NCBI RefSeq assembly: GCF_036250735.1
Contig: NZ_CP109430.1
Span: 8,866,001-8,930,000 of the forward strand
Source of the DNA: Streptosporangium sp. NBC_01495
GTDB taxonomy: Bacteria; Actinomycetota; Actinomycetes; Streptosporangiales; Streptosporangiaceae
Length of the DNA: 64,000 nt
Direction of reading: 5' to 3'
This document shows positions 7,613 to 16,630 of this stretch, in pieces (position 1 is the stretch's first letter; each line of letters opens with the position of its first letter). The position numbers and the translations under genes are program-made. The notes under the pieces were generated by a model that did no database searches, was not told the DNA's origin, and saw nothing but the letters and a program-made list of their open reading frames with translations.

Positions 7613-7856
7613 AAGACATGAACCACCATACATCGGTTGGACCGAAGTTTGTCCGCGGCTCACGGTCTTGACCGCCGGTTCACGCATGCGGCGGAAAGAC
7701 CATGCCGGAGTCTACGTGTGAATGGCCACCACGTCGAACCGGTTGACGATCGTCCAGCTCAGAGGCTTTTCCCGGTGTTCGCACGGCTTGCGGGGATGGC
7801 GGGCGCATGGTGGATACCCGGCGGAAACATCAGCACAGGTCTGTAACCATGGAGGT

Positions 7857-9062
7857 ATGACCCGTCCTCGCATCTCAGCGCGCATCTCAGCGATCTCCGA
7901 GTCCGCCACGCTCGCCGTGGACGCCAAGGCCAAGGCGATGAAGGCGGCGGGCCGCCCGGTCATCGGCTTCGGCGCCGGTGAGCCGGACTTCGCGACCCCC
8001 GGCTACATCGTCGAGGCGGCCGTCGAGGCGTGCGGGAACCCCAGGTTCCACAAGTACACCCCGGCCGGCGGCCTTCCCGAGCTGAAGCAGGCCGTCGCCG
8101 ACAAGACGCTCCGCGACTCCGGCTACCGGGTGGACGCGGCCCAGGTCCTGATCACCAACGGCGGCAAGCAGGCCGTCTACCAGGCGTTCGCCACGCTGCT
8201 CGACCCGGGCGACGAGGTCCTGGTCGTCGCCCCGTACTGGACGACCTACCCCGAGGCGATCAAGCTCGCCGGCGGCGTCCAGGTCGACGTGGTGACCGAC
8301 GAGACCACCGGCTACCTGGCGAGCGTGGCGCAGCTGGAGGCGGCGCGCACCGACCGCACCAAGGTGCTGCTCTTCGTCTCCCCGTCCAACCCGACCGGCG
8401 CGGTGTACACCCCCGAGCAGGTCGCGGAGATCGGCCGCTGGGCCGTCGAGCACGACCTGTGGGTCGTCACGGACGAGATCTACGAGCACCTCACGTACGG
8501 CGACGCGACGTTCGCGAGCATCGCCACCGTGGTCCCCGAGCTGGGCGACAAGGTCGTGATCCTGAACGGCGTCGCCAAGACCTACGCGATGACCGGCTGG
8601 CGCGTGGGCTGGCTGATCGGCCCCAAGGACGTCGTCAAGGCCGCGACCAACCTGCAGTCGCACGCCACCTCCAACGTCTCCAACGTCGCCCAGGCCGCCG
8701 CGCTGGCCGCCGTCACCGGCGACCTGTCGGCCGTGGCGGAGATGCGCGCCGCCTTCGACCGGCGCCGCCGGACCATGGTCCGGATGCTCAACGAGATCCC
8801 GGGCGTGCTCTGCCCCGAGCCGCTGGGCGCGTTCTACGCCTACCCGTCGGTCAAGGCGCTGCTGGGCAAGGAGTTCGACGGCAGGCGCCCGGCGACCTCC
8901 GCCGAGCTGGCCGAGATCATCCTGGAGGAGGCCGAGGTGGCGGTCGTCCCCGGTGAGGCCTTCGGCACCCCGGGCTACTTCCGCCTGTCCTACGCGCTCG
9001 GCGACGACGACCTCGCCGAGGGTGTGAGCCGCCTCGCCAAGTTCCTCGGCCAGGCCGGCTGA
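7857..9062 (+). CDS. Class I/II PLP-dependent aminotransferase (aspartate aminotransferase type)
   Basis: A 401-aa fold-type I aminotransferase, probably aspartate/2-oxoglutarate aminotransferase (subgroup Ib). Key parts: SESATLAVDAKAKAMKAAGRPVIGFGAGEPDF at the start, SPSNPTGAVY near residue 175, the cofactor lysine in NGVAKTYAMTGWRVGW near 240, and GYFRLSYAL near the end. I chose ATG 7857 to match family length. Its GGAGGT abuts the ATG, so spacing is tight. ATG at 7849 is followed at once by a stop. It is transcribed divergently from the tRNA-Trp/secE unit. Confidence 0.93.
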   Translation: MTRPRISARISAISESATLAVDAKAKAMKAAGRPVIGFGAGEPDFATPGYIVEAAVEACGNPRFHKYTPAGGLPELKQAVADKTLRDSGYRVDAAQVLITNGGKQAVYQAFATLLDPGDEVLVVAPYWTTYPEAIKLAGGVQVDVVTDETTGYLASVAQLEAARTDRTKVLLFVSPSNPTGAVYTPEQVAEIGRWAVEHDLWVVTDEIYEHLTYGDATFASIATVVPELGDKVVILNGVAKTYAMTGWRVGWLIGPKDVVKAATNLQSHATSNVSNVAQAAALAAVTGDLSAVAEMRAAFDRRRRTMVRMLNEIPGVLCPEPLGAFYAYPSVKALLGKEFDGRRPATSAELAEIILEEAEVAVVPGEAFGTPGYFRLSYALGDDDLAEGVSRLAKFLGQAG

Positions 9063-9150
9063 GGCTGAGCACGACGGTCTCCCGCCCGGCCGAGCGCGGC
9101 CTCCGCACACGCCGGGCGGGGATCCGGCCTAACAGGGCGTGGCCCTCCCC

Positions 9151-9339
9151 GCACGAGCCGCACGAGCCGTTCAAGCCGTTCAAGCCGTTCAAGCCGTGCG
9201 AACCGGACGGGACCCGCTCTCGCGGGCGTAGGCCTCCGTACGGGCCGGGCGAGGCTCGGGGTCTCACAGGGCCAGGGCCTCCGTGGTCTCCATGGCCTCC
9301 GTACGCGCCGGGGTGAGGCTCAGCCTCGCAGGGCGTAGG
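9151..9339. repeat. 9-bp tandem repeat and echo of downstream gene 3' end
   Basis: At 9165-9199 the unit AGCCGTTCA is repeated about four times. Next to it, 9231-9257 recurs at 9294-9321 (GGCCTCCGTACGSGCCGGG...GAGGCTC), and CGCGGGCGTAGG at 9221 echoes CGCAGGGCGTAGG at 9327 inside the end of the ATPase gene. No gene lies in 9063-9319. Confidence 0.75.
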
Positions 9340-11359
9340 CGACGGCGGCCTCGAAGTGGGAGGCAGAGCCCTCGTTGAAGGCCCGCGCGTAGGCGATCTC
9401 GCCGATCAGGCACGCGGCGCGGGCCCCGACGGCCTCGCGGAGCACGGTCATGGTGTCGGCCTCGGTGGCGGGCGGCCCGAAGGTGGTCCAGATGCGCTGC
9501 GCGGCGCCCAGGAGCCAGGCGGCGCGGTGGCCGTCGCCCTCGGCGGCGGCGATCCTGGCGAGCTGGTCGATGGCGAGGACGCCGCCGAGCGTGTCCCGCA
9601 GCAGCCGTTTGACCTCCAGCGCCGCTCTGGCCGCCGCGGAGGCCTCCGCGAGGTCACCCCGGCCGAAAAGGGCCAGGGAGAGTACGTAGTCGTCCATGGC
9701 GCGCTGTGACAGCTCCCCTCGCGCCTCGTGACCCGGGCGTGCCTCGCGCAGGACCCTCACCGCCTCGTCGAAGTCGCCGCCGAACGTAGCGGCCAGGGCG
9801 AGGAAGGAGGGCAGGAAGAACGTCCCGGGCGAGGTGGGTCTCAGCCCTGCGGCCACGCGCAGCGCGTACGCCCGCGCGCCCTCCGGGGTCAGGTCGCCGC
9901 TGAACAGGCGGGCTTCGGCGAGGGCGAGGAGGGCGTGCGCCTCGGCGTCGCCGTCACCGTGCCGCTGGGCGCTCTCGACGGCCTCCTCGGCCCGGCTGCG
10001 CGCCAGGGACATGTCTCCCTGGATGAGCGCGAGATGGGCGGCGACCCAGAGCGGCTGGGACCTGGCCCGGTCGGGGGCGGGGGCGGCGGCCAGGGCCCGG
10101 TCGAGATAGTGGCGGCCCTCGCGGACGAGCCCCAGATGGCACCAGAGCACCCACAGGGCCCCGGCCAGTTCCAGGGCGCCGCGGTGGTCGCCCGTGGTGA
10201 GGCAGCGGTCGAGGGCCGCGCGGATGTTGGGCAGTTCCCTGTGCGCCCAGCAGGCCCATTCGAGCTGGCACGGGCCACACCATTCGGCGCCCATCCGCCG
10301 GGCGGTGGACAGGTAGTGGTCACGGTGCCTGCGGATCATCAGGCCGGCCTCGCCCAGCTCGTTGAGCCAGTCCCGCCCGTAGTCCCTGATGGTGTCGAGC
10401 AGGCGGTAGCGGTCACCCACGCGGGCGACGACGGATTTGGACGCGAGTGCCGCGAGGACGCCGGGGACGTCGGGCAGGCGCTCGTCCTCGCACACCCCGC
10501 GCGCCGCCTCGGTGTCGAAGGAGGCGGGGAAGATCGACAGGCGTGCCCAGAGCAGGCGTTCCGCTGGTGTGCACAGCTCGTGGCTCCACCCGGCGGCGGT
10601 GCGGAGCGTGTGGTGGCGGACGAGGAGTCCCTCGCCGTCGGCCGGCGGCTTGAAGTGGACGTCGAGCTGGTCGGCGAGCTGGGTCGCCGACAGGCCGCGC
10701 ATGTGGCTGGCGGCCAGCTCGATGGCGAGCGGCATGCCGTCGAGCCTGCGGCAGAGCCTGGCGACGGCCATCATGGCCCGATCGTCCGTACGCAGCCCGG
10801 GGGCCACGGCCCTGGCTCGGTCGAGGAAGAGGTTCGGCGCGTCGTGCTCCGCGAGGTCGGCGGCCTCGGGCGGGGGGACGGGGAAGGGATCGACGACCAT
10901 GACGACCTCCAGCGGCAGGCCGAGCTCCTGGCGGCTGGTCACGATGATCTGGACGTCGGGCGCGCCGGTCAGGACGGCCACGACCATGGCGGCGCAGGAG
11001 TCGACCAGGTGCTCGCAGGTGTCGAGGACGATGAGGAGCCGCCGGTCGGCGAGATGCTCGACGAGGGACTCCAGGGCGGGGCGTTCGGCCGGGGTGTGCA
11101 GGCCGAACACCCCGGCGACACCGTGGATGAGCAGGCCGCCGTCGGTCTCCGCGGAGAGCTCGGCCACCCAGACGCCGTCGGGGTAGTCGTCGCGGACGTT
11201 CCGCGCGGCCCGCAGGGCCAGGCGCGTCTTGCCGACGCCCCCGGGGCCGCGCAGGGTGAGCAGGCGCGTCCGGGTGAGGAGTTTCGCGATCTCGTCGAGC
11301 TCGGTGGCGCGGCCGACGAAGCTGTTCATCTCGGCCGGCAGGTTGCCGCAGCGCGTCAA
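9320..11359 (-). CDS. NB-ARC/TPR STAND ATPase without visible DNA-binding domain (paralogue 2)
   Basis: A 679-aa AfsR/LuxR-type signal-transduction ATPase. Walker A GPGGVGKT is near residue 38 and Walker B LLIVLDTCEHL near 112; the sensor-like VTSRQELGLPLE and RLDGMPLAIELAA follow. WSHELCTPAERLLWARLS marks the winged-helix part, and the last 300 residues form TPR-like helices (ALELAGALWVLW, YLDRALAAA, EEAVESAQRHGDGDAEAHALLALAEARLF). No N-terminal BTAD or C-terminal LuxR helix-turn-helix is seen. TTG 11359 overlaps the TGA of the upstream paralogue (TTGA) with AGGGGG upstream; ATG 11329 is the alternative. It is coupled to the upstream paralogue. The signal and output are unknown. Confidence 0.85.
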   Translation of the reverse strand: MTRCGNLPAEMNSFVGRATELDEIAKLLTRTRLLTLRGPGGVGKTRLALRAARNVRDDYPDGVWVAELSAETDGGLLIHGVAGVFGLHTPAERPALESLVEHLADRRLLIVLDTCEHLVDSCAAMVVAVLTGAPDVQIIVTSRQELGLPLEVVMVVDPFPVPPPEAADLAEHDAPNLFLDRARAVAPGLRTDDRAMMAVARLCRRLDGMPLAIELAASHMRGLSATQLADQLDVHFKPPADGEGLLVRHHTLRTAAGWSHELCTPAERLLWARLSIFPASFDTEAARGVCEDERLPDVPGVLAALASKSVVARVGDRYRLLDTIRDYGRDWLNELGEAGLMIRRHRDHYLSTARRMGAEWCGPCQLEWACWAHRELPNIRAALDRCLTTGDHRGALELAGALWVLWCHLGLVREGRHYLDRALAAAPAPDRARSQPLWVAAHLALIQGDMSLARSRAEEAVESAQRHGDGDAEAHALLALAEARLFSGDLTPEGARAYALRVAAGLRPTSPGTFFLPSFLALAATFGGDFDEAVRVLREARPGHEARGELSQRAMDDYVLSLALFGRGDLAEASAAARAALEVKRLLRDTLGGVLAIDQLARIAAAEGDGHRAAWLLGAAQRIWTTFGPPATEADTMTVLREAVGARAACLIGEIAYARAFNEGSASHFEAAVAYALRG

Positions 11360-13473
11360 GAAAGGTCCCCCTGAAGTGCGTGTTCCACGGCGTCGCGCAG
11401 GCTGATCGAACCTCCTCGCGCCTCCAGCCGGTCGAACTCCGCCCTGCCCATGCGCCCGCGCAGCCTCAACTCGGCCGCGCGGAGCTGGGTCGCGATCATG
11501 GGTGAGCGGCTGGGCGGGACATCGGCGCTCCTCCACGCGGCGCGGGACGCCCCGAACATGGTGGCGGCGAAGGTGTCGTCGGCGCGCGCCTCGGCGATCA
11601 CGACGAACACCTCCAGCGCCTCCATGAGGGAGATGCTGTCGCCGAACAGGCGGGCCCCGCGCAGGGAGCCGCAGGCGGACTCGATGGCGGCGGCGGTGTT
11701 GCCGAGGGAGTGCTCGGCCTGGGCCAGGAGGAGGTCGAGGCGGATGAGGGTCCAGTAGTCGCCGCAGGACTCGCAGAGCTCGTGTCCCTCGCGCAGGACG
11801 GAGACGGCCTGGTCGTGGTGGTCGGCGAGCATCATGGCGGTGGCGACCACGGTGTAGGTGGGCAGGAAGCCGGGGAAGACGTTGCCGGTGGAGCGGTGGC
11901 GTACCCGGGCGTTCTTGATGAGCCGCAGGGCCTCGACCACGTCGCCCCTGACGACGGCCAGGTGGGCCTGGAACTGGCTGACGTAGGCCGTGGCGTAGCC
12001 GTCGGCGTCCTCGGCGGCGCATTCGGTGAGGATGCGCTCGGCGCGTTCGAGGTCGCCGCGCTGGATCGAGACCCAGGCGTGCACCCACAGGGCCTTGACC
12101 CGCTCGGGGCTGGGGGTGTGATCGAGGTCGAGGCCGCGCTGGAGGAGGTCGTCGCCGGGTGCCTGCATGCCGCAGCACGCCCACAGGAACCACAGGTTGC
12201 CGACCAGGTCGAGGCCCCTGCGGTATTCGGGCGGCCGGGAGTAGCAGTATTCGATGGCGCCGCGCATGTTGCCGCATTCGAGGACCAGCCTGCGGTACCA
12301 CTCAAGTTGGCGACCCTGCCAGCTCATCTCGGCGCGGGCGGACAGGGCGAGGAAGTGGTCGCGGTGGCGGCGCTGGATCTCGTCGGTCTCGCCGAGCCGG
12401 TCGAGCCAGACCACGCCGAACTCGCGGACGGTGTTGAGCAGGCGGTAACGGACCCCGCCCTCGCCCTCCTCGCGGACAAGGACGGACTTGTCGAGCAGGC
12501 CGAGCAGCCCGTCGAGGACGTCCTTGACGGCGAGGGCGCCGCCGGCGCAGACCTCCTCGGCGGCCTCGATGTCGAAGGTGCCGGCGAAGACCGAGGCCCG
12601 CGCCCACAGGAGGCGCTCCTGCGGGGTGCAGAGTTCGTGGCTCCAGCCGAGGGCGACGCGCATGGAGCTGTGCCGCCGGGGAGCGGCGGCCTGCCCGCGC
12701 GGGGTGGCGCCGGCCCTCTCTGCGTGGATCTCGCGCTCGGCCGCGGGGATCGTACGGCCTTCGAGGGCGGCCGCGAGCTCGTCGGGGGAGGTCACGTGGC
12801 CGTCGAAGGCGGCGAGCCCGGCGGTGGAGATCGGGCGGCCGTCGAGGGCGGCGGCGAGTTCGTCGAGGGTGCCGGGGCCTCCGGGGGTGTCGTCGGCCAC
12901 GGCGAGCCGGATCGCCAGCGGCAGGTTGTCGAGGCGCCTGCAGAGCTCGACCGGGTCGACGTCGCCGAACCTGTCACCGGCGAGGGCGGTGATCAGACGG
13001 ACGGCGTCGGTGTCGGGCAGGCCGCCGACCGGGTAGAGGTGCTCTCCGGGCAGGCCCAGCCGCTGCCTGCTGGTGGTCAGGACGCGCAGTCCCTCGACCG
13101 AGCGCAGCAGCAGGCCGACCAGAATGCCCGTGGCGCCGACGACGCGGTCGCAGGTGTCGAGGACGAGCAGGGTCCGGCGCGTGAGGAACTCGTCGACCAG
13201 GGTCCGCAGCGCGGGGGTGCCCGGCCTGTGGTGGGCGCCGATCGCGCCGGCGAGCGTCTCGGCCAGGGAGTCGAGGTCGGCGGGCGCCTCCGACAGCTCC
13301 ACGACGTGGACGCCGCCGGGGAACGCGGGTTCGAGGGTGCGGGCCAGCCGCAGGGCGAGGCAGGTCTTCCCGACCCCGGCGGGGCCGGTCAGCGTGACGT
13401 GCCGGACCCTTTCGAGCAGCGCGGACACGTCGGCGAGTTCTGTTTCCCTGCCGACGAAGACGTCTGCTTCCAT
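11356..13473 (-). CDS. NB-ARC/TPR STAND ATPase without visible DNA-binding domain (paralogue 1)
   Basis: A 705-aa ATPase of the same family as the gene it overlaps downstream. It begins MEADVFVGRETELADV, has Walker A GPAGVGKT near residue 29 and Walker B TLLVLDTCDRV near 100. RLDNLPLAIRLAV, WSHELCTPQERLLWARAS and a TPR-like C-terminal half ending DAVEHALQGDLS follow. A low-complexity insertion (about residues 210-275, rich in Ala/Gly and containing two similar DELAAALxGR segments) separates the ATPase core from the winged-helix part. No effector or DNA-binding domain is visible. The start may instead be ATG 13524; 13473 fits the domain edge better, but its RBS is weak. Confidence 0.82.
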   Translation of the reverse strand: MEADVFVGRETELADVSALLERVRHVTLTGPAGVGKTCLALRLARTLEPAFPGGVHVVELSEAPADLDSLAETLAGAIGAHHRPGTPALRTLVDEFLTRRTLLVLDTCDRVVGATGILVGLLLRSVEGLRVLTTSRQRLGLPGEHLYPVGGLPDTDAVRLITALAGDRFGDVDPVELCRRLDNLPLAIRLAVADDTPGGPGTLDELAAALDGRPISTAGLAAFDGHVTSPDELAAALEGRTIPAAEREIHAERAGATPRGQAAAPRRHSSMRVALGWSHELCTPQERLLWARASVFAGTFDIEAAEEVCAGGALAVKDVLDGLLGLLDKSVLVREEGEGGVRYRLLNTVREFGVVWLDRLGETDEIQRRHRDHFLALSARAEMSWQGRQLEWYRRLVLECGNMRGAIEYCYSRPPEYRRGLDLVGNLWFLWACCGMQAPGDDLLQRGLDLDHTPSPERVKALWVHAWVSIQRGDLERAERILTECAAEDADGYATAYVSQFQAHLAVVRGDVVEALRLIKNARVRHRSTGNVFPGFLPTYTVVATAMMLADHHDQAVSVLREGHELCESCGDYWTLIRLDLLLAQAEHSLGNTAAAIESACGSLRGARLFGDSISLMEALEVFVVIAEARADDTFAATMFGASRAAWRSADVPPSRSPMIATQLRAAELRLRGRMGRAEFDRLEARGGSISLRDAVEHALQGDLS

Positions 13474-13850
13474 GACAGCCCCAGCGTCCTGACAACGTGT
13501 GCCTCCACGGTCGCACGGAGACATGGTCCGCTGAAAGCCCGTTTCCTAAATTTCCTCGATATAACGGGGGATGGGATATGGGCGGGTGTGCGGTGAACCC
13601 GAGGTCGCCTGCCCGAAATAACACCTGAAAACCTATAAACAGCTAATTGGGAAAAGTCGCGGAAAACGCCGGGAAGGGTGAGCGGGGGCTCCAGCTGCGG
13701 AGGCGGCTCGGACGGCCTCTCCCGCTCCCCCACTCTCCCGCATCCCGGCGAGCGGCGCCTCCGGATCCCGGCGAGCGGCGCCTCCGGCCTCACCCGGTGG
13801 GGGCGGTTCTCTCCGCCTCTTCACGCGCCGCTCGTCGAGGATCTCCGGTC
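13474..13850. repeat. Gap with 23-bp tandem repeat and 17-bp echo
   Basis: No gene is seen in this interval. It contains a perfect 23-bp tandem pair (13742-13764, 13765-13787, ATCCCGGCGAGCGGCGCCT...). It also contains CTCACCCGGTGGGGGCG at 13789-13805, repeated exactly at 13850-13866, where it covers the stop codon and last codons of the PASTA gene (61 bp apart). The AT-richer stretch 13545-13650 probably holds the promoter of the ATPase pair. Confidence 0.8.
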
Positions 13851-14840
13851 TCACCCGGTGGGGGCGACTCCCTCGGCGACCTTTCTGATCTCGGGCTTGG
13901 CCCTGTCACCGAGTTCCTTCTCGTAGCCCGGGCTCATCATGACCTGGACGACGAGCCCCTTGCGCACCGCCCAGACGAGCGTGAGCGTACGACCCTCCTC
14001 GATCCGGAAGGCCTCCATGGGGGCGAGATAGGCGTTCCGGCCGCCGACCTTGAGTAACTCGGCGCCCTGCCTGCCGTAGTTCTTCATCCGCTTGGACATC
14101 TGCGCGGCGGCGTCGCCCCTGAAGACCATGGCCTGGATGGCGTAGGCCCCATCCTCCACGTCGGACCGCCGCCACGAGGTGGAGTAGCTGGTCGTTCCGA
14201 AAGCATTCTTCACCGACCATTTCCCCCACACCAGTTCCTCGGGCAGGTAGCCGAACCTGACACCGCCGAACGCGCGCCCGTCTCCCAGGTCGCCGAGGTC
14301 CTGCGGCATGGGGGCCTTCCGGAGGCCGCTGTCGGGCGAGGACGTCGGGGACGGGGAGAACTCGCCGGCCGTCACCAGCCTCACCGTGGATCCCTGGGCG
14401 GCGCTCTCCCCCGGGGGGGGCGTCTGCGTGACCACCAGGCTCTCGCCCTCAGTGCCCTCAGTGCCCTCAGCGCCGTCCGTACCGCCCTCGACGGTCACCG
14501 CGAACCGCGCCTCCTCCAGGATCGCCCTGGCCTCGGCCACGGTCAGCTTGAGGACGGACGGCACCTTCACCCGCGGAACGACCCCGGCCCTGGCGTCGGA
14601 GCCCTGCTGTGCCGCCGATGCCGCCGGGCCACCCGTGGCGGGCTGCGAGCCCGCGTTCAGCGCCACGTACGAGGGCACGGCCGCGGCGACGGCGGCGGTG
14701 ACCAGGGCGGCGCCCGCGGTGCGGACCCGGATCCGCCGGGCGCGGTGGCGGCGGCGAATCGCCGTACCCATCGTGGCGGGCGCCCGCACGCTCGCGACGT
14801 GCTCCCCCATGGCCTCGGACAGCTCCTGCTCCAGCCTCAT
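13851..14840 (-). CDS. Membrane protein with one PASTA domain, sigma-factor partner
   Basis: A 329-aa protein. A cytoplasmic N-terminus (about 1-38, ending in a basic RRRHRARRIRVR) is followed by one membrane helix (AGAALVTAAVAAAVPSYVAL). Outside the membrane lies a PASTA domain (VPSVLKLTVAEARAILEEARFAVTVEGG, VVTQTPPPGESAAQGSTVRLV). A further domain (about 200-329) has FGGVRFGYLPEELVWGKWSVK, AMVFRG and YLAPMEAFRIEEGRTLTLVWAV. Its start overlaps the sigma-factor stop as ATGA, so it is likely a membrane regulator of that sigma factor. A PASTA domain would suit sensing of peptidoglycan fragments (inference). No zinc HxxxCxxC anti-sigma motif is seen. Confidence 0.8.
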   Translation of the reverse strand: MRLEQELSEAMGEHVASVRAPATMGTAIRRRHRARRIRVRTAGAALVTAAVAAAVPSYVALNAGSQPATGGPAASAAQQGSDARAGVVPRVKVPSVLKLTVAEARAILEEARFAVTVEGGTDGAEGTEGTEGESLVVTQTPPPGESAAQGSTVRLVTAGEFSPSPTSSPDSGLRKAPMPQDLGDLGDGRAFGGVRFGYLPEELVWGKWSVKNAFGTTSYSTSWRRSDVEDGAYAIQAMVFRGDAAAQMSKRMKNYGRQGAELLKVGGRNAYLAPMEAFRIEEGRTLTLVWAVRKGLVVQVMMSPGYEKELGDRAKPEIRKVAEGVAPTG

Positions 14841-15337
14841 CCCATCACTCCTTCCAGCGTGCCCATTCGCTCACGAATCCTGGCCAGCCCCCGTGCGGCC
14901 TGGCTCTTCACGGTCCCCGCCGAGCAGCCCATCAGCGCGGCGGTCTCGGTCTCCGACAGGTCCTCCCAGTAGCGCAGCACCAGCACCGCGCGCATCCGCG
15001 CGGGCAGCCTGCGCAGTTCCGCCAGCAGCGCGTCCCGCAGGTCCACGTCCGGCGCGTCGACCGGGGTGTCGGGAGGGCGGGCGAAGGTGATCTCCTGGAT
15101 CACCCTGCGACGCCGGGAGGCGCTGATCGCGGCGTTGACCACGATCCTGCGGGCGTAGGACTCGGGATTGTCGTGCCGGACACGGCTCCAGTGCCGGTAG
15201 ATCTTCTCCAGCGCGTTCTGGACCAGGTCCTCGGCGTCGTGCGACGACGCGCCGCAGACCAGGATCGCGGTGCGCAGCAACGCCGTACTTCGTGCGGCCA
15301 GGAACTCGTCGAAGGCCGCCTCGTCTTCTTCCGTCAT
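14837..15337 (-). CDS. SigE-family RNA polymerase sigma factor
   Basis: A 166-aa group 4 (ECF) sigma factor of the actinobacterial SigE family. Region 2 has FDEFLAARSTALLRTAILVCG and DAEDLVQNALEKIYRHWSRV with NPESYARRIVVNAAIS. Region 4 has RLPARMRAVLVLRYWEDLSETETAALMGCSAGTVKSQAARGL. ATG 15337 is preceded by AAAGGGGACC. Its 3' end overlaps the PASTA membrane protein by 4 nt, which makes that protein its likely regulator. Confidence 0.93.
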   Translation of the reverse strand: MTEEDEAAFDEFLAARSTALLRTAILVCGASSHDAEDLVQNALEKIYRHWSRVRHDNPESYARRIVVNAAISASRRRRVIQEITFARPPDTPVDAPDVDLRDALLAELRRLPARMRAVLVLRYWEDLSETETAALMGCSAGTVKSQAARGLARIRERMGTLEGVMG

Positions 15338-15446
15338 CAGCGAGGTCCCCTTTCGCCCTCCCCAACGCGCGAACGGACCGTCAGGTTGAGACCAAAAACA
15401 CCGGGGCCGCCGATCGGTGCCACCGAAGGTACGGCACCATATTGAA

Positions 15447-16466
15447 ATGCCACGTCCCCTCAGCGAACTGCCCAAGGCTCACCTGCACCTGCACTTCACC
15501 GGCTCCATGCGGCACTCGACCCTCGTCGAGCTCGCCCGCGAGCACGGGTTACACCTTCCCGACGCGCTCGAGGAGGACTGGCCGCCCCGGCTGCGCGCGA
15601 CCGACGAGCGGGGCTGGTTCCGCTTCCAGCGGCTGTACGACATCGCGCGCTCGGTGCTGCAGCGGGAGAGCGACGTCTACCGGCTGCTGCGCGAGGCCGC
15701 CGAGGACGAGGCCGCCGAGGGGTCGGGCTGGCTGGAGATCCAGATCGACCCGTCCGGGTACGCGTCGAAGTTCGGCGGGCTCACCTCGGCCATGGAGCTG
15801 ATGCTCGACGCGGCGCGCAGGGCGGCGGACCACGCGGGGATAGGGATCGCGGTCGTGGTGGCCGCCAACCGCACCCGGCACCCCCTCGACGCCAAAACGC
15901 TCGCCCGCCTCGCCACGCACTACATGGACCAGGGCGTGGTGGGGTTCGGGCTCTCCAACGACGAGCGGCGCGGCCGGGCCCGCGACTTCGACGGGGCCTT
16001 CCGGCTGGCCAAGCGTGCCGGGCTGCTGGCGGTGCCGCACGGCGGGGAGCTGCTGGGCGCGGCCAGCGTGGCCGAGTGCGTCGACGTGCTGGACGCCGAC
16101 CGGGTCGGGCACGGGGTGCGGGCGGCCGAGTCGCCGAGGCTCATGGAGCGCCTCGCGGCGCGGGGAATCACATGCGAGGTCTGCCCGACGTCCAACGTCG
16201 GCCTCGGGGTGGCCGAGCGCGCCGAGGACGTACCGTTGCGGCGCCTGTTCGAGGCGGGGGTGCCGATCGCGCTGGGCGCCGACGACCCGCTGCTCTTCGG
16301 CGCCAGGCTGCTGCCCCAGTACGAGCTCGCCAGGCAGGTGTACGGCTTCTCCGACCCGGAGCTGGCCGAGCTGGCCCGCCAGTCGGTACGGGCGTCGGCG
16401 GCTCCGGACGATGTGCGCAAGGAGCTCCTCCAGGGGATCGACGACTGGCTGGCGTCGGCGGGCTGA
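15447..16466 (+). CDS. Adenosine deaminase family protein
   Basis: A 339-aa zinc-dependent amidohydrolase of the adenosine deaminase family, expected to deaminate adenosine or a related purine or modified nucleoside in the cytosol. Metal ligands appear in AHLHLHFTGS (residues 11-20); PHGGELLGA corresponds to the HAGE catalytic motif; VGHGVRA carries the next His; PTSNVGLG and ALGADDPLLF give the terminal Asp pair. LPKAHLHLH matches the family opening. ATG 15447 has no Shine-Dalgarno and sits just downstream of CATATT, so a leaderless transcript is possible; ATG 15417 is the alternative. It lies between two sigma-factor loci with no evident link. Confidence 0.88.
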   Translation: MPRPLSELPKAHLHLHFTGSMRHSTLVELAREHGLHLPDALEEDWPPRLRATDERGWFRFQRLYDIARSVLQRESDVYRLLREAAEDEAAEGSGWLEIQIDPSGYASKFGGLTSAMELMLDAARRAADHAGIGIAVVVAANRTRHPLDAKTLARLATHYMDQGVVGFGLSNDERRGRARDFDGAFRLAKRAGLLAVPHGGELLGAASVAECVDVLDADRVGHGVRAAESPRLMERLAARGITCEVCPTSNVGLGVAERAEDVPLRRLFEAGVPIALGADDPLLFGARLLPQYELARQVYGFSDPELAELARQSVRASAAPDDVRKELLQGIDDWLASAG

Positions 16467-16540
16467 GCGGACGACCTCCAACTCCTGGCACGCCACGCGA
16501 CATGCAGGCCGACGAGGTGTCCGGCCGCATCGGCGGACCG

Positions 16541-16630
16541 AGCGGGCGATCTGCGATTCCAGCACGTCCGGCCCGCGTCGGATCCAGCGGGCGATCTCCG
16601 GCCTGCGTCAGCGAACCGAGCGGGCGATCT
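16541..16630. repeat. 12-bp repeat echoing the end of the next gene
   Basis: AGCGGGCGATCT occurs at 16541, 16586 and 16619. The third copy lies inside the last codons of the membrane-protein gene on the minus strand (encoding EIARS); the other two are outside it. Each copy carries similar flanks. Confidence 0.75.

Noticed and set aside
12302..13596. Long plus-strand frames antisense to ATPase paralogue 1
   Set aside because: Composition is that of antisense GC-rich coding DNA; the minus-strand frame holds Walker A, Walker B and TPR features.
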